Below, one piece after another: positions 7,503 through 17,127 of a stretch of DNA of 64,000 bases. Position 1 is the first letter of the stretch, and each line of letters starts with the position of its first letter. The stretch comes from Vibrio tubiashii. Lineage in GTDB: Bacteria; Pseudomonadota; Gammaproteobacteria; Enterobacterales; Vibrionaceae. A model generated the notes under the pieces. It did no database searches. It was not told where the DNA came from and saw only the letters and a program-made list of their open reading frames with translations. Made by a program: the position numbers and the translations under genes. The stretch spans positions 868,001 to 932,000 of the forward strand of contig NZ_CP117029.1 in NCBI RefSeq assembly GCF_028551255.1. Direction: 5' to 3'.

Positions 7503-8540
7503 TTACGCCTTCGCTGCTTGTTGAAGGTTGATTAACGCTTTTGCTAGCTCTTCAGAAGGGCTGGAGTGAAGCAGCGGCAGCAGAATCATTCGTAACTCGG
7601 GCAGCATGACAAGATCGGCAAAAAGCTGGTTGAAGAGTGCTTGATTCCCCGTCTGTGCCAACCTGAGTAGAAATTGCTCGGCTATTTTCGCATCTCTTAG
7701 CCAATGCCAGCTGCGCCCTGCAACACCAATTAACACCTCTTGATGGCTTAAGCGCGGTGAAGCGAGTACTTGGCTAATAATTGGCAGCGTGAGCGGCTGT
7801 GGTGCGCCAGATAACGCGCGCAGCAATGCAGACAGCAGGAATAGGTCCGGTTCGTTGCTATCAACTTGCTGTTGAGCCATTTCAGCTAGGCGCTGCGCTA
7901 ATTTTTGCGGCAAATCGGTATGTTCTAGAGCGCCGAGTAGGGCGTAGAGAGGTTCGTTAGGCAGGTGCGGCAACGCTTTTCTAACATTAACACCATTTTG
8001 TTCCTGCCCTAAGCGTGCACAGATATCTGTGACTCCTTGTAAGCCAACGGTATGCCACTTATCCCACTCTAAACCGCCAGAGAAGTAGTGCTGAGCATGC
8101 TCGTAATATTGGCTGCATGGCAGGTTCAATTCAGCGCGAATTTGGCTATGGAAAACGGCCATCTTATCTTCGGCAGGTTTGAAGGTGTACGGGTTATTAG
8201 ATAGCTTTTGCTGCTGCTCTTCACTCATCTCTTGATTTAAGCGCGTTCCCATTGCTTCAATCACATACTTGATGAAGTTACCCACATCGGCTTGCTTGAG
8301 TAAGCCGCGCTCGTCCAATTCAAACTTTAGAAACCATATCCACGGCTGTTGCTCTTGGTTCCAATAAGCAATCGCCAAGTGGGCCTTACGCTGCATTGGG
8401 TAAGGGTAAGGTTGCTGACCTTTTTCAACATCGACGAAGACTTTATTTTCAACCTTCTTGATTCGGCGACCAAGATCAAACACTTGATACTGACAGTCAC
8501 TGTTGGTCAACAATTGGGTAAGGGTATGAATGGTTTCCAT
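7503..8540 (-). CDS. DUF3549 family protein
   Basis: A 345-residue cytoplasmic protein without signal peptide or membrane segments. The N-terminal half is a mixed alpha/beta domain (residues 1-150, with WIWFLKFELDERGLL). The C-terminal half is leucine-rich and helical, with alpha-solenoid-like character (ARLGQEQNGVNVRKALPHLP...). It fits the gamma-proteobacterial DUF3549 family, whose function is not established. It is divergent from yqcC-truC and sits upstream of DUF3301, a neighbourhood I recognise from other vibrios. No catalytic motif is visible. Confidence 0.85.
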   Translation of the reverse strand: METIHTLTQLLTNSDCQYQVFDLGRRIKKVENKVFVDVEKGQQPYPYPMQRKAHLAIAYWNQEQQPWIWFLKFELDERGLLKQADVGNFIKYVIEAMGTRLNQEMSEEQQQKLSNNPYTFKPAEDKMAVFHSQIRAELNLPCSQYYEHAQHYFSGGLEWDKWHTVGLQGVTDICARLGQEQNGVNVRKALPHLPNEPLYALLGALEHTDLPQKLAQRLAEMAQQQVDSNEPDLFLLSALLRALSGAPQPLTLPIISQVLASPRLSHQEVLIGVAGRSWHWLRDAKIAEQFLLRLAQTGNQALFNQLFADLVMLPELRMILLPLLHSSPSEELAKALINLQQAAKA

Positions 8541-8616
8541 TGGAGAATTGTCCTAACTTTCTTTCCTCTATAAATGGTACCCTTAGGGCAATTTTCAAGG
8601 TCAGTAACAAAGATAA

Positions 8617-8931
8617 ATGACAAAAGAGAAACAATTAGCCGCACTGATTGACCGTTTAGAGCTTGCCATGAAGCAACTTGAACTATGGTGCTCAGAACAA
8701 CCCAGCGAACAAGCGTTGGCAAGCCAACAGCCATTCGCACTCGATACCTTAGAGCCACAAGTGTGGTTGCAATGGGTATTCATTAGCAGAATGCGAGTGA
8801 TGCTAGAGCAAAAACAACCATTACCAAGTGGCTTTTCGTTGTCGCCCTATTTTGAAGAGTGTTGGAAAGAGCAATCTAGCTTGCACCCAATTATAGCGAT
8901 ATTACGTCAGATAGATGAGGAGTACCGTTGA
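8617..8931 (+). CDS. yqcC: YqcC family protein (DUF446)
   Basis: A small 104-residue helical protein of the YqcC/DUF446 family. Typical features are an N-terminal LxxLIDRLELAMKQLELW helix, the PFALDTLEPQVWLQWVFI core and a C-terminal SPYFEECWKEQ segment. Its function is not established, but it is very often encoded directly before truC. Here its stop codon overlaps the truC ATG (TGATG), so the two are translationally coupled, suggesting a shared context in tRNA modification. Confidence 0.93.
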   Translation: MTKEKQLAALIDRLELAMKQLELWCSEQPSEQALASQQPFALDTLEPQVWLQWVFISRMRVMLEQKQPLPSGFSLSPYFEECWKEQSSLHPIIAILRQIDEEYR

Positions 8932-9656
8932 TGCTAGAGATAGTGTATCAAGATGAGTATTTTGTCGCGGTAAACAAACCTGCTGGCATGTTAGTTCACC
9001 GTAGTTGGTTAGATAAACACGAAACTCAATTTGTCATGCAGACCTTACGTGATCAGATAGGGCAGCATGTTTTCCCACTGCATCGACTCGATCGTCCTAC
9101 ATCCGGTGTGTTGATTTTTGCCCTGTCGAGCGAGGTCGCTTCTCAGGTGATGCCGATGTTTGCCAATCATGAAATGGAAAAAACGTATCACGCTATTGTC
9201 CGTGGCTGGATTGAAGAAGCGGCGCGTTTGGATTATCCGCTGAAAGTAGAGTTGGATAAAATTGCCGATAAGCACGCTAGCCAAGAGAAAGAAGCTCAGG
9301 AGGCGATCACCGATTACCAACCTGTTGCGAAAGTCGAAATTCCTCACTCTATCGGTAAGTTTCCGACGACACGTTATTGCTTGATGGAGATGAAGCCATT
9401 AACGGGGCGAAAACATCAGCTAAGACGTCATATGGCGCACTTAAGGCACCCAATTGTGGGAGATACCACTCATGGTGATGGTAAGCACAATAAGCTATTT
9501 CGAGAGATCTATGATTCACACCGATTGTTACTTCATGCCTCTAGCTTGAAGTTTGTTCATCCGTTTACCGGACAAGAACTTTTGATTAAAGCGGGTGTTG
9601 ATGAAACTTGGCAGAGACTCTGTGCAGAGTTTAGTTGGGATATTCCGCAGTCGTAG
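8931..9656 (+). CDS. truC: tRNA pseudouridine(65) synthase TruC
   Basis: Converts U65 in the T-stem of certain tRNAs to pseudouridine. It belongs to the RluA family, with the catalytic aspartate in HRLDRPTSGV (D54). Further family motifs are NKPAGMLVHRS at the N-terminus and GRKHQLRRHMAHLRHPIVGD, the RluA motif III. At 241 residues it has the normal TruC length, shorter than RluA-D enzymes with an S4 domain. I chose the ATG at 8931, which overlaps the yqcC stop. A TTG one codon upstream is also in frame. Confidence 0.95.
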   Translation: MLEIVYQDEYFVAVNKPAGMLVHRSWLDKHETQFVMQTLRDQIGQHVFPLHRLDRPTSGVLIFALSSEVASQVMPMFANHEMEKTYHAIVRGWIEEAARLDYPLKVELDKIADKHASQEKEAQEAITDYQPVAKVEIPHSIGKFPTTRYCLMEMKPLTGRKHQLRRHMAHLRHPIVGDTTHGDGKHNKLFREIYDSHRLLLHASSLKFVHPFTGQELLIKAGVDETWQRLCAEFSWDIPQS

Positions 9657-9664
9657 AGAAAATA

Positions 9665-9693
9665 AACCGTCACTTTATTGCAAAGTGACGGTT
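9665..9693 (-). terminator. Bidirectional-type terminator between truC and bor-like gene
   Basis: A 12-bp perfect stem AACCGTCACTTT / AAAGTGACGGTT with a 5-nt loop sits between the convergent genes. The minus-strand side is followed by a T-rich tract (TATTTTC), so it best serves the lipoprotein gene. Confidence 0.85.
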
Positions 9694-9705
9694 GAAAAGC
9701 TGATA

Positions 9706-9996
9706 TTACTTACAGTAAACACGCGCTTCACGAGGAGTGTAGATACCGAATGTGATTGTGCTGAATACGATATCTTTGAAAGTTTGCTGCGTTTCTACTT
9801 TAGCCACTTTATCTGCTGCGCCACATACTTGTGTTGCGTCGATTTGCTTGCTTTGACCGATACCGCTCACAAAGAAGTGATGAGTTTTTAGTTCTGTCGC
9901 TTCATTTGTTTCTTGCGCTGGTGATACAACGAACGTTTGTTGTGCACAGCCAGATGCCAATAGACTGATTGCCGCTGCGATGACAAGCTTTTTCAT
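9706..9996 (-). CDS. Bor/Iss family lipoprotein
   Basis: A 96-residue predicted outer-membrane lipoprotein. The start at 9996 gives MKKLVIAAAISLLASGCAQQ, a clean type II signal with lipobox LASGC. An in-frame extension of 11 codons upstream has no signal character. The mature part matches the phage lambda Bor family closely: CAQQTF at the lipidated end, HHFFVSGIGQ, a central KVETQQTF and the C-terminal GIYTPREARVYC. Lambda Bor and its relative Iss are linked to serum resistance in E. coli. In a Vibrio chromosome the role is unknown. There are no phage genes around it, so it looks like a resident gene. Confidence 0.9.
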   Translation of the reverse strand: MKKLVIAAAISLLASGCAQQTFVVSPAQETNEATELKTHHFFVSGIGQSKQIDATQVCGAADKVAKVETQQTFKDIVFSTITFGIYTPREARVYCK

Positions 9997-10185
9997 AACT
10001 CTTTCCTTAACTATTATAATTGGACTCAAATCGGCAAGCGTTCTGATTAACCTGCCGAGTGCAGTGTAACAAGTTTCTTATAAAATTGTATGTATTGAGT
10101 TTGTGTTTATTTGTCATGTGATTGATTTTTGTGATAACAATCGGGATCAGTCGATGTTTAGATAACGGACTGAGGCAGGTAATAA

Positions 10186-10207
10186 AAAACCCTCCGAAGA
10201 GGGTTTT
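10186..10207 (-). terminator. dxs operon terminator
   Basis: A 9-bp perfect stem AAAACCCTC / GAGGGTTTT with a CGAA loop (TTCG on the transcribed minus-strand RNA) is followed by TTATT on the minus strand, 25 bp after the dxs stop. Confidence 0.9.
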
Positions 10208-10231
10208 ATCAATAACAATTCAAGCTATAGT

Positions 10232-12097
10232 CTATTTGGCGAGGTAATCACGAATAGACTGTTCAATACCTACAGCATCAAGACCTAGCTCCTGATGAAG
10301 TTCTTCTTGGGTACCTTGGGCGATGAATTTATCTGGTAAGCCTAGGTTTAGCACTGGCTTAATGATCTTTTCTCGCATCATAAACTCGATGACACCTGCA
10401 CCTGCGCCGCCTGCAATGGCATTCTCTTCTAGCGTAACCAGCACATCATGTTCATCTGCGAGTTGCTTAATAAGCGCTTCATCAAGTGGTTTAACAAAAC
10501 GCATATCAGCGACGGTTGCGTTGAGTGCGTCTGCTGCTTGTTGACCACTGTCTAAGAAGGTGCCAAAGTTCAGAATAGCCACTTTTTCACCTTGGCGGAC
10601 AATGCGCCCTTTACCGATTTCTAGCGCGGTGAAATCCTGTTTGATCTCTGCACCTGTCCCAGTTCCACGTGGGTAACGAACCGCAGATGGACCAGTATGT
10701 TTATGGCCCGTATATAGCATCTGACGGCACTCATTTTCGTCACTTGGTGCCATGATGACCATGTTCGGGATACAGCGCATAAAGCTAAGATCGAACGCGC
10801 CTTGGTGCGTCTGACCATCAGCACCAACAAGACCTGCTCGGTCAATCGCGAACATGACAGGTAAGTCCATGATCGCAACATCATGAATGAGCTGATCATA
10901 ACCACGCTGCAAGAAGGTCGAGTAGATAGCCACTATAGGGTGGTCACCTGCGATGGCCATACCTGTCGCTAACGTCACGGCGTGTTGCTCTGCGATTGCG
11001 ACGTCAAAATATTGCTCTGGATACTCTTTAGAGAATCGAACCATACCTGAGCCTTCACGCATCGCAGGCGTAATGGCCATCAGTTTTGGATCTTGCGCAG
11101 CCATATCACAGAGAAAATCACCAAAAATCTTCGAGTAACTCGGTTTTCCACCGCTGCTCTTAGGCAGTGAAGTATGGCTAGGGTCAAACTTAGGGACACC
11201 GTGGTAGCCGATCGGATCTTTTTCCGCTGGCTCATAACCTTTGCCCTTTTTGGTCATGATGTGTAAGAACTGCGGACCTTTTAGCTCGCGCATGTTCTTG
11301 AGCGTTTTAACTAGCTCGTTTACATCATGGCCGTCGACTGGGCCAATGTAGTTAAAACCAAGCTCTTCAAATAAAGTTCCTGGGACAACCATGCCTTTAA
11401 GGTGCTCTTCAGTGCGACGAACCAACTCTTTAATCGGTGGTACACCTGAAAGCACTTTTTTACCACCTTCACGAATCGAGGTGTATAAGCTACCAGAGAG
11501 CACTTGAGCAAGATGGTTGTTAAGCGCGCCTACGTTTTCTGAAATCGACATTTCGTTGTCGTTAAGAATCACCAGCATATCAGGATGCACATCACCAGCG
11601 TGGTTCATCGCTTCAAATGCCATACCCGCTGTAATTGCACCATCACCAATCACGCTAACCACTTTACGGTTTTGCTCTTCTTTACCCGCGCTGATTGCCA
11701 TGCCCAGTGCCGCGCTGATTGAAGTGGATGAGTGACCGACCGATAATGTGTCGTACTCACTCTCTTCACGCCAAGGGAAAGGGTGCAATCCATCTTTTTG
11801 ACGGATAGTCGACATTTGGTCACGGCGACCCGTCAGGATTTTATGCGGGTATGCTTGATGGCCAACATCCCAAACCAGTTGGTCAAATGGAGTGTTGTAG
11901 ACGTAATGCAGAGCAACGGTAAGCTCAACGGTTCCTAAACCTGATGCGAGGTGACCGCTCGACTGACTTACTGAATTCAATAAGTAGGTGCGTAGTTCAT
12001 CACACAGTTTAGGTAGTACTTCTTTTGGAAGACTACGTAGCTCGTCAGGTGTATCTGCTAAAGCCAGTGTTGGATATTTCGAAATATCAAGAGTCAT
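10232..12097 (-). CDS. dxs: 1-deoxy-D-xylulose-5-phosphate synthase
   Basis: First enzyme of the MEP isoprenoid pathway: a thiamine-diphosphate enzyme that condenses pyruvate with glyceraldehyde 3-phosphate. It also feeds thiamine and pyridoxal synthesis. The 621 residues match the family length. Motifs include [21 protein letters not shown], the TPP/Mg motif [18 protein letters not shown], and the catalytic-glutamate region [17 protein letters not shown], followed by the transketolase C-terminal domain. It is the last gene of the xseB-ispA-dxs operon, 22 bp after ispA. Confidence 0.99.
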   Translation of the reverse strand: MTLDISKYPTLALADTPDELRSLPKEVLPKLCDELRTYLLNSVSQSSGHLASGLGTVELTVALHYVYNTPFDQLVWDVGHQAYPHKILTGRRDQMSTIRQKDGLHPFPWREESEYDTLSVGHSSTSISAALGMAISAGKEEQNRKVVSVIGDGAITAGMAFEAMNHAGDVHPDMLVILNDNEMSISENVGALNNHLAQVLSGSLYTSIREGGKKVLSGVPPIKELVRRTEEHLKGMVVPGTLFEELGFNYIGPVDGHDVNELVKTLKNMRELKGPQFLHIMTKKGKGYEPAEKDPIGYHGVPKFDPSHTSLPKSSGGKPSYSKIFGDFLCDMAAQDPKLMAITPAMREGSGMVRFSKEYPEQYFDVAIAEQHAVTLATGMAIAGDHPIVAIYSTFLQRGYDQLIHDVAIMDLPVMFAIDRAGLVGADGQTHQGAFDLSFMRCIPNMVIMAPSDENECRQMLYTGHKHTGPSAVRYPRGTGTGAEIKQDFTALEIGKGRIVRQGEKVAILNFGTFLDSGQQAADALNATVADMRFVKPLDEALIKQLADEHDVLVTLEENAIAGGAGAGVIEFMMREKIIKPVLNLGLPDKFIAQGTQEELHQELGLDAVGIEQSIRDYLAK

Positions 12098-12119
12098 ATA
12101 AAAATGCGCGCTTATAGTG

Positions 12120-13013
12120 TTAGTTCTTGCGCTCGACGACGTATCGGGCGAACTCTTCGAGTAACTTTGTATTGTATGGGATTGCTTCCAAAGCTTGAAG
12201 GGCTTCGTTTAACAGAGTGTGAGCTTTGTTAATAGCTCCGTCCAATCCAAGCAGCGCTGGATAGGTGCTTTTGTTTAATTCTTGGTCAGAACCTTGAGGT
12301 TTGCCCAATGTTTCGGTATCGCTGATGATATCTAAAATATCGTCTTGAACCTGAAACGCGAGACCAATTGCATCAGCGAACGTATCAAGTTGAGGCATCA
12401 CCTCTAACCCTTTTTCTCCGGCGGCAAGAGCGCCAAGACGAATCGCTGATTTCATCAATGCGCCAGTCTTATTACGGTGAATGGCTTCTAACTCTTGCAG
12501 CGAAACTTGTTTGTTCTCAGCCGCAAGGTCAAGAGCTTGACCCATACACATCCCATTGGCACCTGATGCATCGGCAAGTACTTGCACCATCTTTATACGG
12601 TTGTTTTCAGCGTTAGGGTTCACACGGCCCTCCGCCAGAATCGTAAAGGCTAAGGTTTGCAGTGCGTCGCCAGTGAGAATAGCGGTCGCTTCATCGAACT
12701 TAACATGACAGGTGGCTTGCCCACGGCGTAGCTCATCGTCATCCATTGCAGGGAGATCATCGTGGATAAGAGAGTACGCATGGATACATTCTACGGCAGA
12801 CGCCGGAGTATCTAGATCATCAAGTTCGCAACCGAGCATTTGACCTGTGATATAGACAAGAAATGGTCGTGCGCGTTTGCCCCCAAGCAATAAGCCGTAA
12901 CGCATGGCTTCGATAAGGGGCAGATTTTGGTGTGGCAGTGCTTGCAGCCAGTGTTCAAGCTGAGCATTGTTTCGCTGTTGAAGTGAGGTTAATGCCTCAT
13001 GCATGGCAGACAT
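12120..13013 (-). CDS. ispA: (2E,6E)-farnesyl diphosphate synthase
   Basis: Prenyltransferase that adds two isopentenyl units to dimethylallyl diphosphate to make C15 farnesyl diphosphate, the precursor of ubiquinone and undecaprenyl phosphate. Both aspartate-rich motifs are present: [15 protein letters not shown] (first) and QVQDDILDI (second). The 297 residues fit the family. It lies 10 bp after xseB and 22 bp before dxs on the minus strand, the conserved gamma-proteobacterial operon. Confidence 0.98.
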   Translation of the reverse strand: MSAMHEALTSLQQRNNAQLEHWLQALPHQNLPLIEAMRYGLLLGGKRARPFLVYITGQMLGCELDDLDTPASAVECIHAYSLIHDDLPAMDDDELRRGQATCHVKFDEATAILTGDALQTLAFTILAEGRVNPNAENNRIKMVQVLADASGANGMCMGQALDLAAENKQVSLQELEAIHRNKTGALMKSAIRLGALAAGEKGLEVMPQLDTFADAIGLAFQVQDDILDIISDTETLGKPQGSDQELNKSTYPALLGLDGAINKAHTLLNEALQALEAIPYNTKLLEEFARYVVERKN

Positions 13014-13023
13014 CTTCTATAAA

Positions 13024-13269
13024 TTATTGTTCAGGCTGAGCGTTAAAATCAGAGAGTGGAGATTCATCATCATTTTGTAACAAGATGCTGACACGTTGTT
13101 CTGCGTCGCTCAGTTTAGATTGTCCTGAACGAGCAAGGGCAATGCCGCGCTCGAATTTTTTCAACGCATCTTCTAGTGCTAAATCACCATTTTCGAGGTT
13201 TTCAACGATCACATCGAGCTCTTCGATGGTCGCCTCAAAGGTCATGTTTTCTGGTTTCTTGCTCGCCAT
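13024..13269 (-). CDS. xseB: Exodeoxyribonuclease VII small subunit
   Basis: Small subunit of exonuclease VII, which degrades single-stranded DNA in both directions together with the XseA large subunit (not in this window). The start at 13269 gives MASKKPENMTFEATIEELD, the normal N-terminus. An upstream in-frame codon would add nine unconserved residues. The conserved motif ENGDLALEDALKKFERGIALAR is complete. The 81 residues match the family. First gene of the xseB-ispA-dxs operon. Confidence 0.97.
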   Translation of the reverse strand: MASKKPENMTFEATIEELDVIVENLENGDLALEDALKKFERGIALARSGQSKLSDAEQRVSILLQNDDESPLSDFNAQPEQ

Positions 13270-13465
13270 AACTATTCTACCGAGATAAAGATGCACGAAA
13301 GTTACCTTAGCCGATAATGATGGTCAAATTTAACCGAGTAAATTTGTCAGAAAAATCGAGCTTGTACGGTCATATTCTGCGCAGGTACTCAATATAGGGC
13401 TAAAGTCTAGTAGGTGTCTGTTACTCAGCATCTATATTTATGTGAGTACAGTACCAATAAAATAC

Positions 13466-13491
13466 TAAAGATCTTAAGATGTTGCCGATAT
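13466..13491 (+). promoter_or_regulatory. Sigma-28 (FliA) type promoter of pomAB
   Basis: TAAAG (13466-13470), 13 bp, then GCCGATAT (13484-13491) fits the flagellar sigma-28 consensus (TAAAG, about 14 bp, GCCGATAA) with one base less in the spacer. It ends 39 bp before the pomA start codon. Confidence 0.75.
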
Positions 13492-13530
13492 AATTTGTTA
13501 GAAGCTTAAAGATAGCATGAGGAGTGCTCT

Positions 13531-14295
13531 GTGGATTTAGCAACGCTGGTAGGACTGATTGGCGGTTTTGCTTTCGTCATCATGGCAATGATACTGGGCG
13601 GAAGCATCATGATGTTCATCGACGTAACGTCGATTCTTATCGTGGTGGGTGGCTCTACCTTCGTAGTGTTGATGAAGTTCACTATGGGACAGTTCTTTGG
13701 TGCAGCCAAAATCGCTGGTAAAGCGTTTATGTTTAAAGCGGATGAACCAGAAGACTTGATTGCTAAAGTGGTCGAAATGGCGGATGCAGCGCGTAAAGGT
13801 GGCTTTCTTGCACTAGAAGAGATGGAAATCACCAATAGCTTCATGCAAAAGGGTATCGACTTGCTGGTGGACGGCCACGATGCTGATGTAGTTCGCGCGG
13901 CACTACAAAAAGATATCGCGCTAACAGATGAGCGACACGACTTTGGTGCGAGTGTATTTAGAGCCTTTGGTGACGTTGCGCCCGCAATGGGTATGATCGG
14001 CACACTGGTTGGTCTGGTTGCCATGCTCTCTAACATGGATGACCCGAAAGCCATCGGTCCTGCAATGGCGGTAGCACTTCTGACTACGCTTTATGGTGCG
14101 ATCCTATCCAACATGGTGTTCTTCCCAATTGCCGACAAGCTTGCATTACGTCGCGAACAAGAAAAACTCAATCGTCGCCTTATTATGGATGGTGTACTTG
14201 CGATTCAAGATGGTCAAAACCCACGTGTTATTGACAGCTATCTGAAGAATTACCTCAATGAAGGTAAGCGTGCCCTTGATGTAGATAACGAGTAA
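13531..14295 (+). CDS. pomA: Sodium-driven flagellar motor stator protein PomA
   Basis: MotA/TolQ/ExbB-family stator subunit that forms a sodium channel with PomB and pushes on the FliG rotor. The 254 residues have four membrane segments: two near the N-terminus (residues 1-50), then a large cytoplasmic loop with charged residues that contact FliG, then GDVAPAMGMIGTLVGLVAML and GPAMAVALLTTLYGAILSNM. Translation starts at GTG (13531), with GAGG upstream. The nearest ATGs lie inside the first membrane helix. It is paired with pomB 10 bp downstream. The sodium-type assignment rests on close likeness to Vibrio PomA. Confidence 0.97.
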   Translation: MDLATLVGLIGGFAFVIMAMILGGSIMMFIDVTSILIVVGGSTFVVLMKFTMGQFFGAAKIAGKAFMFKADEPEDLIAKVVEMADAARKGGFLALEEMEITNSFMQKGIDLLVDGHDADVVRAALQKDIALTDERHDFGASVFRAFGDVAPAMGMIGTLVGLVAMLSNMDDPKAIGPAMAVALLTTLYGAILSNMVFFPIADKLALRREQEKLNRRLIMDGVLAIQDGQNPRVIDSYLKNYLNEGKRALDVDNE

Positions 14296-14305
14296 GGTCA
14301 CTGAT

Positions 14306-15247
14306 ATGGAAGAAGAAGAACCAAAATGTCCGCCACCTGGCCTCCCGCTATGGATGGGGACTTTTGCTGACTTAATGTCGCTGTTGATGTGTTTCTTCGT
14401 ACTACTGCTCTCGTTTTCTGAAATGGATGTACTGAAGTTTAAACAGATCGCCGGCTCAATGAAGTTCGCTTTCGGTGTGCAGAACCGATTGGAAGTGAAA
14501 GACATCCCGAAAGGGACAAGTATCATTGCTCAGGAATTTAGACCGGGCCGACCAGAGCCGACGCCTATTGATGTTATCATGCAGCAAACCATTGATATTA
14601 CTCAGCAGACGCTAGAGTTCCACGAAGGTGAGTCAGACAGAGCGGGTGGTACGCAGCGTGATGAAGGTAAAATGACGGGTGGTCAATCACCGGATACTTC
14701 AACGCAAAACAACCAAAACTCTGAGTCAGACAACGAACAGCAACAATCGGCTGAGATGTCTCAAGAGCTTGAAACCTTGATGGAAAGCATTAAGAAAGCG
14801 TTGGAGCGTGAGATAGAGCAAGGGGCAATTGAAGTTGAAAATCTAGGTCAGCAGATTGATATCCGCATTCGTGAGAAAGGCGCGTTCCCTGAAGGGTCGG
14901 CATTCTTACAACCTAAGTTCCGTCCTCTGGTTCGTCAAATTGCCGATCTAGTCAAAGATATACCGGGAATTATCCGAGTGTCAGGGCATACTGACAATCA
15001 ACGCATTGACTCTGAGCTCTACCGTTCTAATTGGGATTTATCTGCGCAGCGAGCCGTTTCAGTCGCCCAAGAGATGGAGAAAGTTCGCGGCTTTGATCAT
15101 CAGCGTCTTCGCGTCAGAGGTATGGCAGATACAGAGCCACTTGGCCCTAACGATACTGAAGCGCAGCGTTCTCGTAACCGCCGGGTTGAGATCAGTATTA
15201 TGCAAGGGGAAGCGCTGTTAAGCGACGAAGTCCCAGTCATTCAATAA
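14306..15247 (+). CDS. pomB: Sodium-driven flagellar motor stator protein PomB
   Basis: MotB-family stator subunit that anchors the sodium channel to peptidoglycan. It has a short acidic cytoplasmic tail (MEEEEPKCPPPGLPLWMGTF), a single membrane helix starting FADLMSLLMCFFVLLLSF whose aspartate (D22) is the ion-binding residue, a plug/linker region, a Q/N-rich stretch around residues 110-150, and a C-terminal OmpA-like domain with the peptidoglycan-binding motif SGHTDNQRIDSELYRSNWDL. The 313 residues are close to the Vibrio norm. A strong terminator follows. Confidence 0.97.
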   Translation: MEEEEPKCPPPGLPLWMGTFADLMSLLMCFFVLLLSFSEMDVLKFKQIAGSMKFAFGVQNRLEVKDIPKGTSIIAQEFRPGRPEPTPIDVIMQQTIDITQQTLEFHEGESDRAGGTQRDEGKMTGGQSPDTSTQNNQNSESDNEQQQSAEMSQELETLMESIKKALEREIEQGAIEVENLGQQIDIRIREKGAFPEGSAFLQPKFRPLVRQIADLVKDIPGIIRVSGHTDNQRIDSELYRSNWDLSAQRAVSVAQEMEKVRGFDHQRLRVRGMADTEPLGPNDTEAQRSRNRRVEISIMQGEALLSDEVPVIQ

Positions 15248-15254
15248 AAGATAA

Positions 15255-15283
15255 AAAGACGAGCACAAACGCTCGTCTTTTTT
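15255..15283 (+). terminator. pomAB terminator
   Basis: A 10-bp perfect stem AAAGACGAGC / GCTCGTCTTT with an ACAAAC loop runs into a T6 tract, just after the pomB stop. Confidence 0.95.
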
Positions 15284-15388
15284 ATGGTCTTTGCTTCATG
15301 TATAATCTTGCGCCCTTAGAGGCAGCACATCGCTGCTAGGCTCAATAGAGCGTGAAAATAGCGAAACAGTTAACTTGTGAAGTGAATT

Positions 15389-16837
15389 ATGAAATTTATC
15401 GTAAAGCCCCATCCAGAAATTTTTGTAAAAAGTGAGTCTGTGCGCAAGCGCTTCACAAAGATTCTTGAATGCAATATTCGTAACGTAATCAAGAGTCGTA
15501 CAGAGTCTGTTGCTGTTTTCAACCGCCGTGACCACATTGAAGTTACAGCGGAAACGGATGAATTCTACAAAGAGACAATCGAAGTATTGACTCATACACC
15601 GGGCATCCACCACGTACTTGAAGTGCAGCAGTCAGAGTTCAAAGACTTACACGATATCTTCGAGCAAGTATTGGAACTCAACCGTCCTAACCTTGAAGGC
15701 AAAACGTTTGTAGTTCGTGCTAAGCGTCGTGGTAAGCATGATTTCACTTCAATTGAACTAGAGCGTTACGTCGGTGGTGGTCTTAACCAAGCGATCGAAA
15801 GCGCTAGCGTAAAACTGCGTAACCCAGATGTGACGGTTAAAGTGGAAGTGGTTAACGAGAAGCTTAACCAAGTGATCAAACGTTACAAAGGTCTTGGTGG
15901 CTTCCCTCTTGGTACACAAGAAGATGTGTTGAGCCTTATCTCTGGTGGTTTCGATTCTGGTGTATCGAGCTATCTGCATATAAAACGTGGCTCAAAAGTT
16001 CACTACTGTTTCTTTAACCTCGGCGGCCCTGCGCACGAGATTGGTGTTAAACAGGTTTCTCACTACCTGTGGAACAAGTACGGTTCATCGGCAAAAGTAC
16101 GTTTCATCTCGGTAGACTTTGAACCAGTCGTGGCTGAAATTCTAGAGAAAGTCGATGACGGCCAAATGGGCGTTATCCTTAAGCGTATGTTTATGCGTGC
16201 TGCGGGTATGGTGGCTGAGAAGTTTAAGATTGAAGCGCTAGTAACGGGTGAAGCATTAGGTCAGGTATCCAGCCAAACCCTAACAAACCTGCGTCATATC
16301 GACAATGTGACAGATACATTGATTCTTCGCCCGCTTATCAACTGGGATAAAGAAGACATCATCAATCTAGCTCGTGATATCGGTACTGAAGATTTCGCTA
16401 AGACGATGCCTGAATATTGTGGCGTAATTTCTAAGAAGCCAACGGTTAAAGCGGTTAAAGCGAAACTGGACGCTGAAGAAGAGAAGTTCGACTTTGATAT
16501 TCTAGAACAGGTTGTTCGTGACGCACGTGTTATGGATATTCGTGATATTGCGAAAGAAACTGAACAAGCTGCACCAGAAGTTGAGCAAGTTCAAGCGGTG
16601 GAAGAGCACGCGATCGTACTTGATATCCGCAGCCCTGAAGAAGAAGATGACAATCCACTTGAGATTGATGGCGTTGAAGTGAAACACATTCCATTCTTCA
16701 AGCTAGGTACTCAGTTCGGTGATTTAGACCAATCTAAATCTTACCTGCTTTACTGTGACCGTGGCGTGATGAGTCGTCTACAAGCTCTTTATCTTCAAGA
16801 GCAAGGCTTTAACAACGTTAAGGTTTACCGCCCGTAG
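15389..16837 (+). CDS. thiI: tRNA 4-thiouridine synthase / thiazole sulfurtransferase ThiI
   Basis: Makes 4-thiouridine at tRNA position 8 and delivers sulfur for the thiazole ring of thiamine. The 482 residues contain an N-terminal ferredoxin-like and THUMP RNA-binding region (about 1-165), the PP-loop ATPase motif [11 protein letters not shown], and a C-terminal rhodanese domain whose persulfide cysteine is C456 in [11 protein letters not shown]. All elements of the long, gamma-proteobacterial form are intact. A TATAAT lies 83 bp upstream at 15301-15306. The gene ends in a terminator and is convergent with the gcvB RNA. Confidence 0.98.
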   Translation: MKFIVKPHPEIFVKSESVRKRFTKILECNIRNVIKSRTESVAVFNRRDHIEVTAETDEFYKETIEVLTHTPGIHHVLEVQQSEFKDLHDIFEQVLELNRPNLEGKTFVVRAKRRGKHDFTSIELERYVGGGLNQAIESASVKLRNPDVTVKVEVVNEKLNQVIKRYKGLGGFPLGTQEDVLSLISGGFDSGVSSYLHIKRGSKVHYCFFNLGGPAHEIGVKQVSHYLWNKYGSSAKVRFISVDFEPVVAEILEKVDDGQMGVILKRMFMRAAGMVAEKFKIEALVTGEALGQVSSQTLTNLRHIDNVTDTLILRPLINWDKEDIINLARDIGTEDFAKTMPEYCGVISKKPTVKAVKAKLDAEEEKFDFDILEQVVRDARVMDIRDIAKETEQAAPEVEQVQAVEEHAIVLDIRSPEEEDDNPLEIDGVEVKHIPFFKLGTQFGDLDQSKSYLLYCDRGVMSRLQALYLQEQGFNNVKVYRP

Positions 16838-16859
16838 CGAGCACTACATATAGTACTAA

Positions 16860-16894
16860 AAGCGCAAATCGTTGATTCGGTTTGCGCTTTTTTG
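16860..16894 (+). terminator. thiI terminator
   Basis: AAGCGCAAA / TTTGCGCTT (16860-16868 / 16881-16889) with a 12-nt loop, followed by TTTTTG. Confidence 0.9.
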
Positions 16895-16920
16895 TTTGTG
16901 GCGAGTGGAATTTGGCGCAT

Positions 16921-16946
16921 AAAAAAACACCGCCATCTAGGCGGTG
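16921..16946 (-). terminator. gcvB terminator
   Basis: CACCGCC / GGCGGTG (16928-16934 / 16940-16946) is followed, on the minus strand, by seven T. It nearly abuts the thiI terminator from the other side. Confidence 0.93.
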
Positions 16947-17120
16947 CTAAATATTTGACAGACAGGTCAAAATAAATACAGGAAGTATATGTTTCGTTTC
17001 CTATGGAAACAAAACTGGTAGAAACCTACCGAACTCGAAATACGAGTTTGCAAACACAACATCGCAACAAAAGGTCAATTGATTTAAAGCATAAATCAAG
17101 CCGTTCTGACTTCTTGCTGC
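16921..17120 (-). ncRNA. gcvB: GcvB small regulatory RNA
   Basis: Hfq-dependent sRNA that represses many amino-acid and peptide transporter mRNAs. On the minus strand the region reads like E. coli GcvB in order: a G/U-rich R1 seed (TTGTTGCGATGTTGTGTTTG, plus-strand 17051-17070), a GGTAG...CTACC hairpin, ACTTCCTGTA, the conserved CCTGTCTGTC, and a terminator AGCACCGCC-TAGAT-GGCGGTG with a T7 tract. It is divergent from gcvA, exactly as in enterobacteria, where GcvA activates it. A good promoter gives a start near 17120 and about 200 nt, the known GcvB size. The region contains no supported protein gene. Confidence 0.94.
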
Positions 17121-17127
17121 GGGGTGA

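Noticed and set aside
13506..14054. 182-codon minus-strand frame opposite pomA
   Set aside because: Antisense shadow with no family likeness, and pomA is certain.
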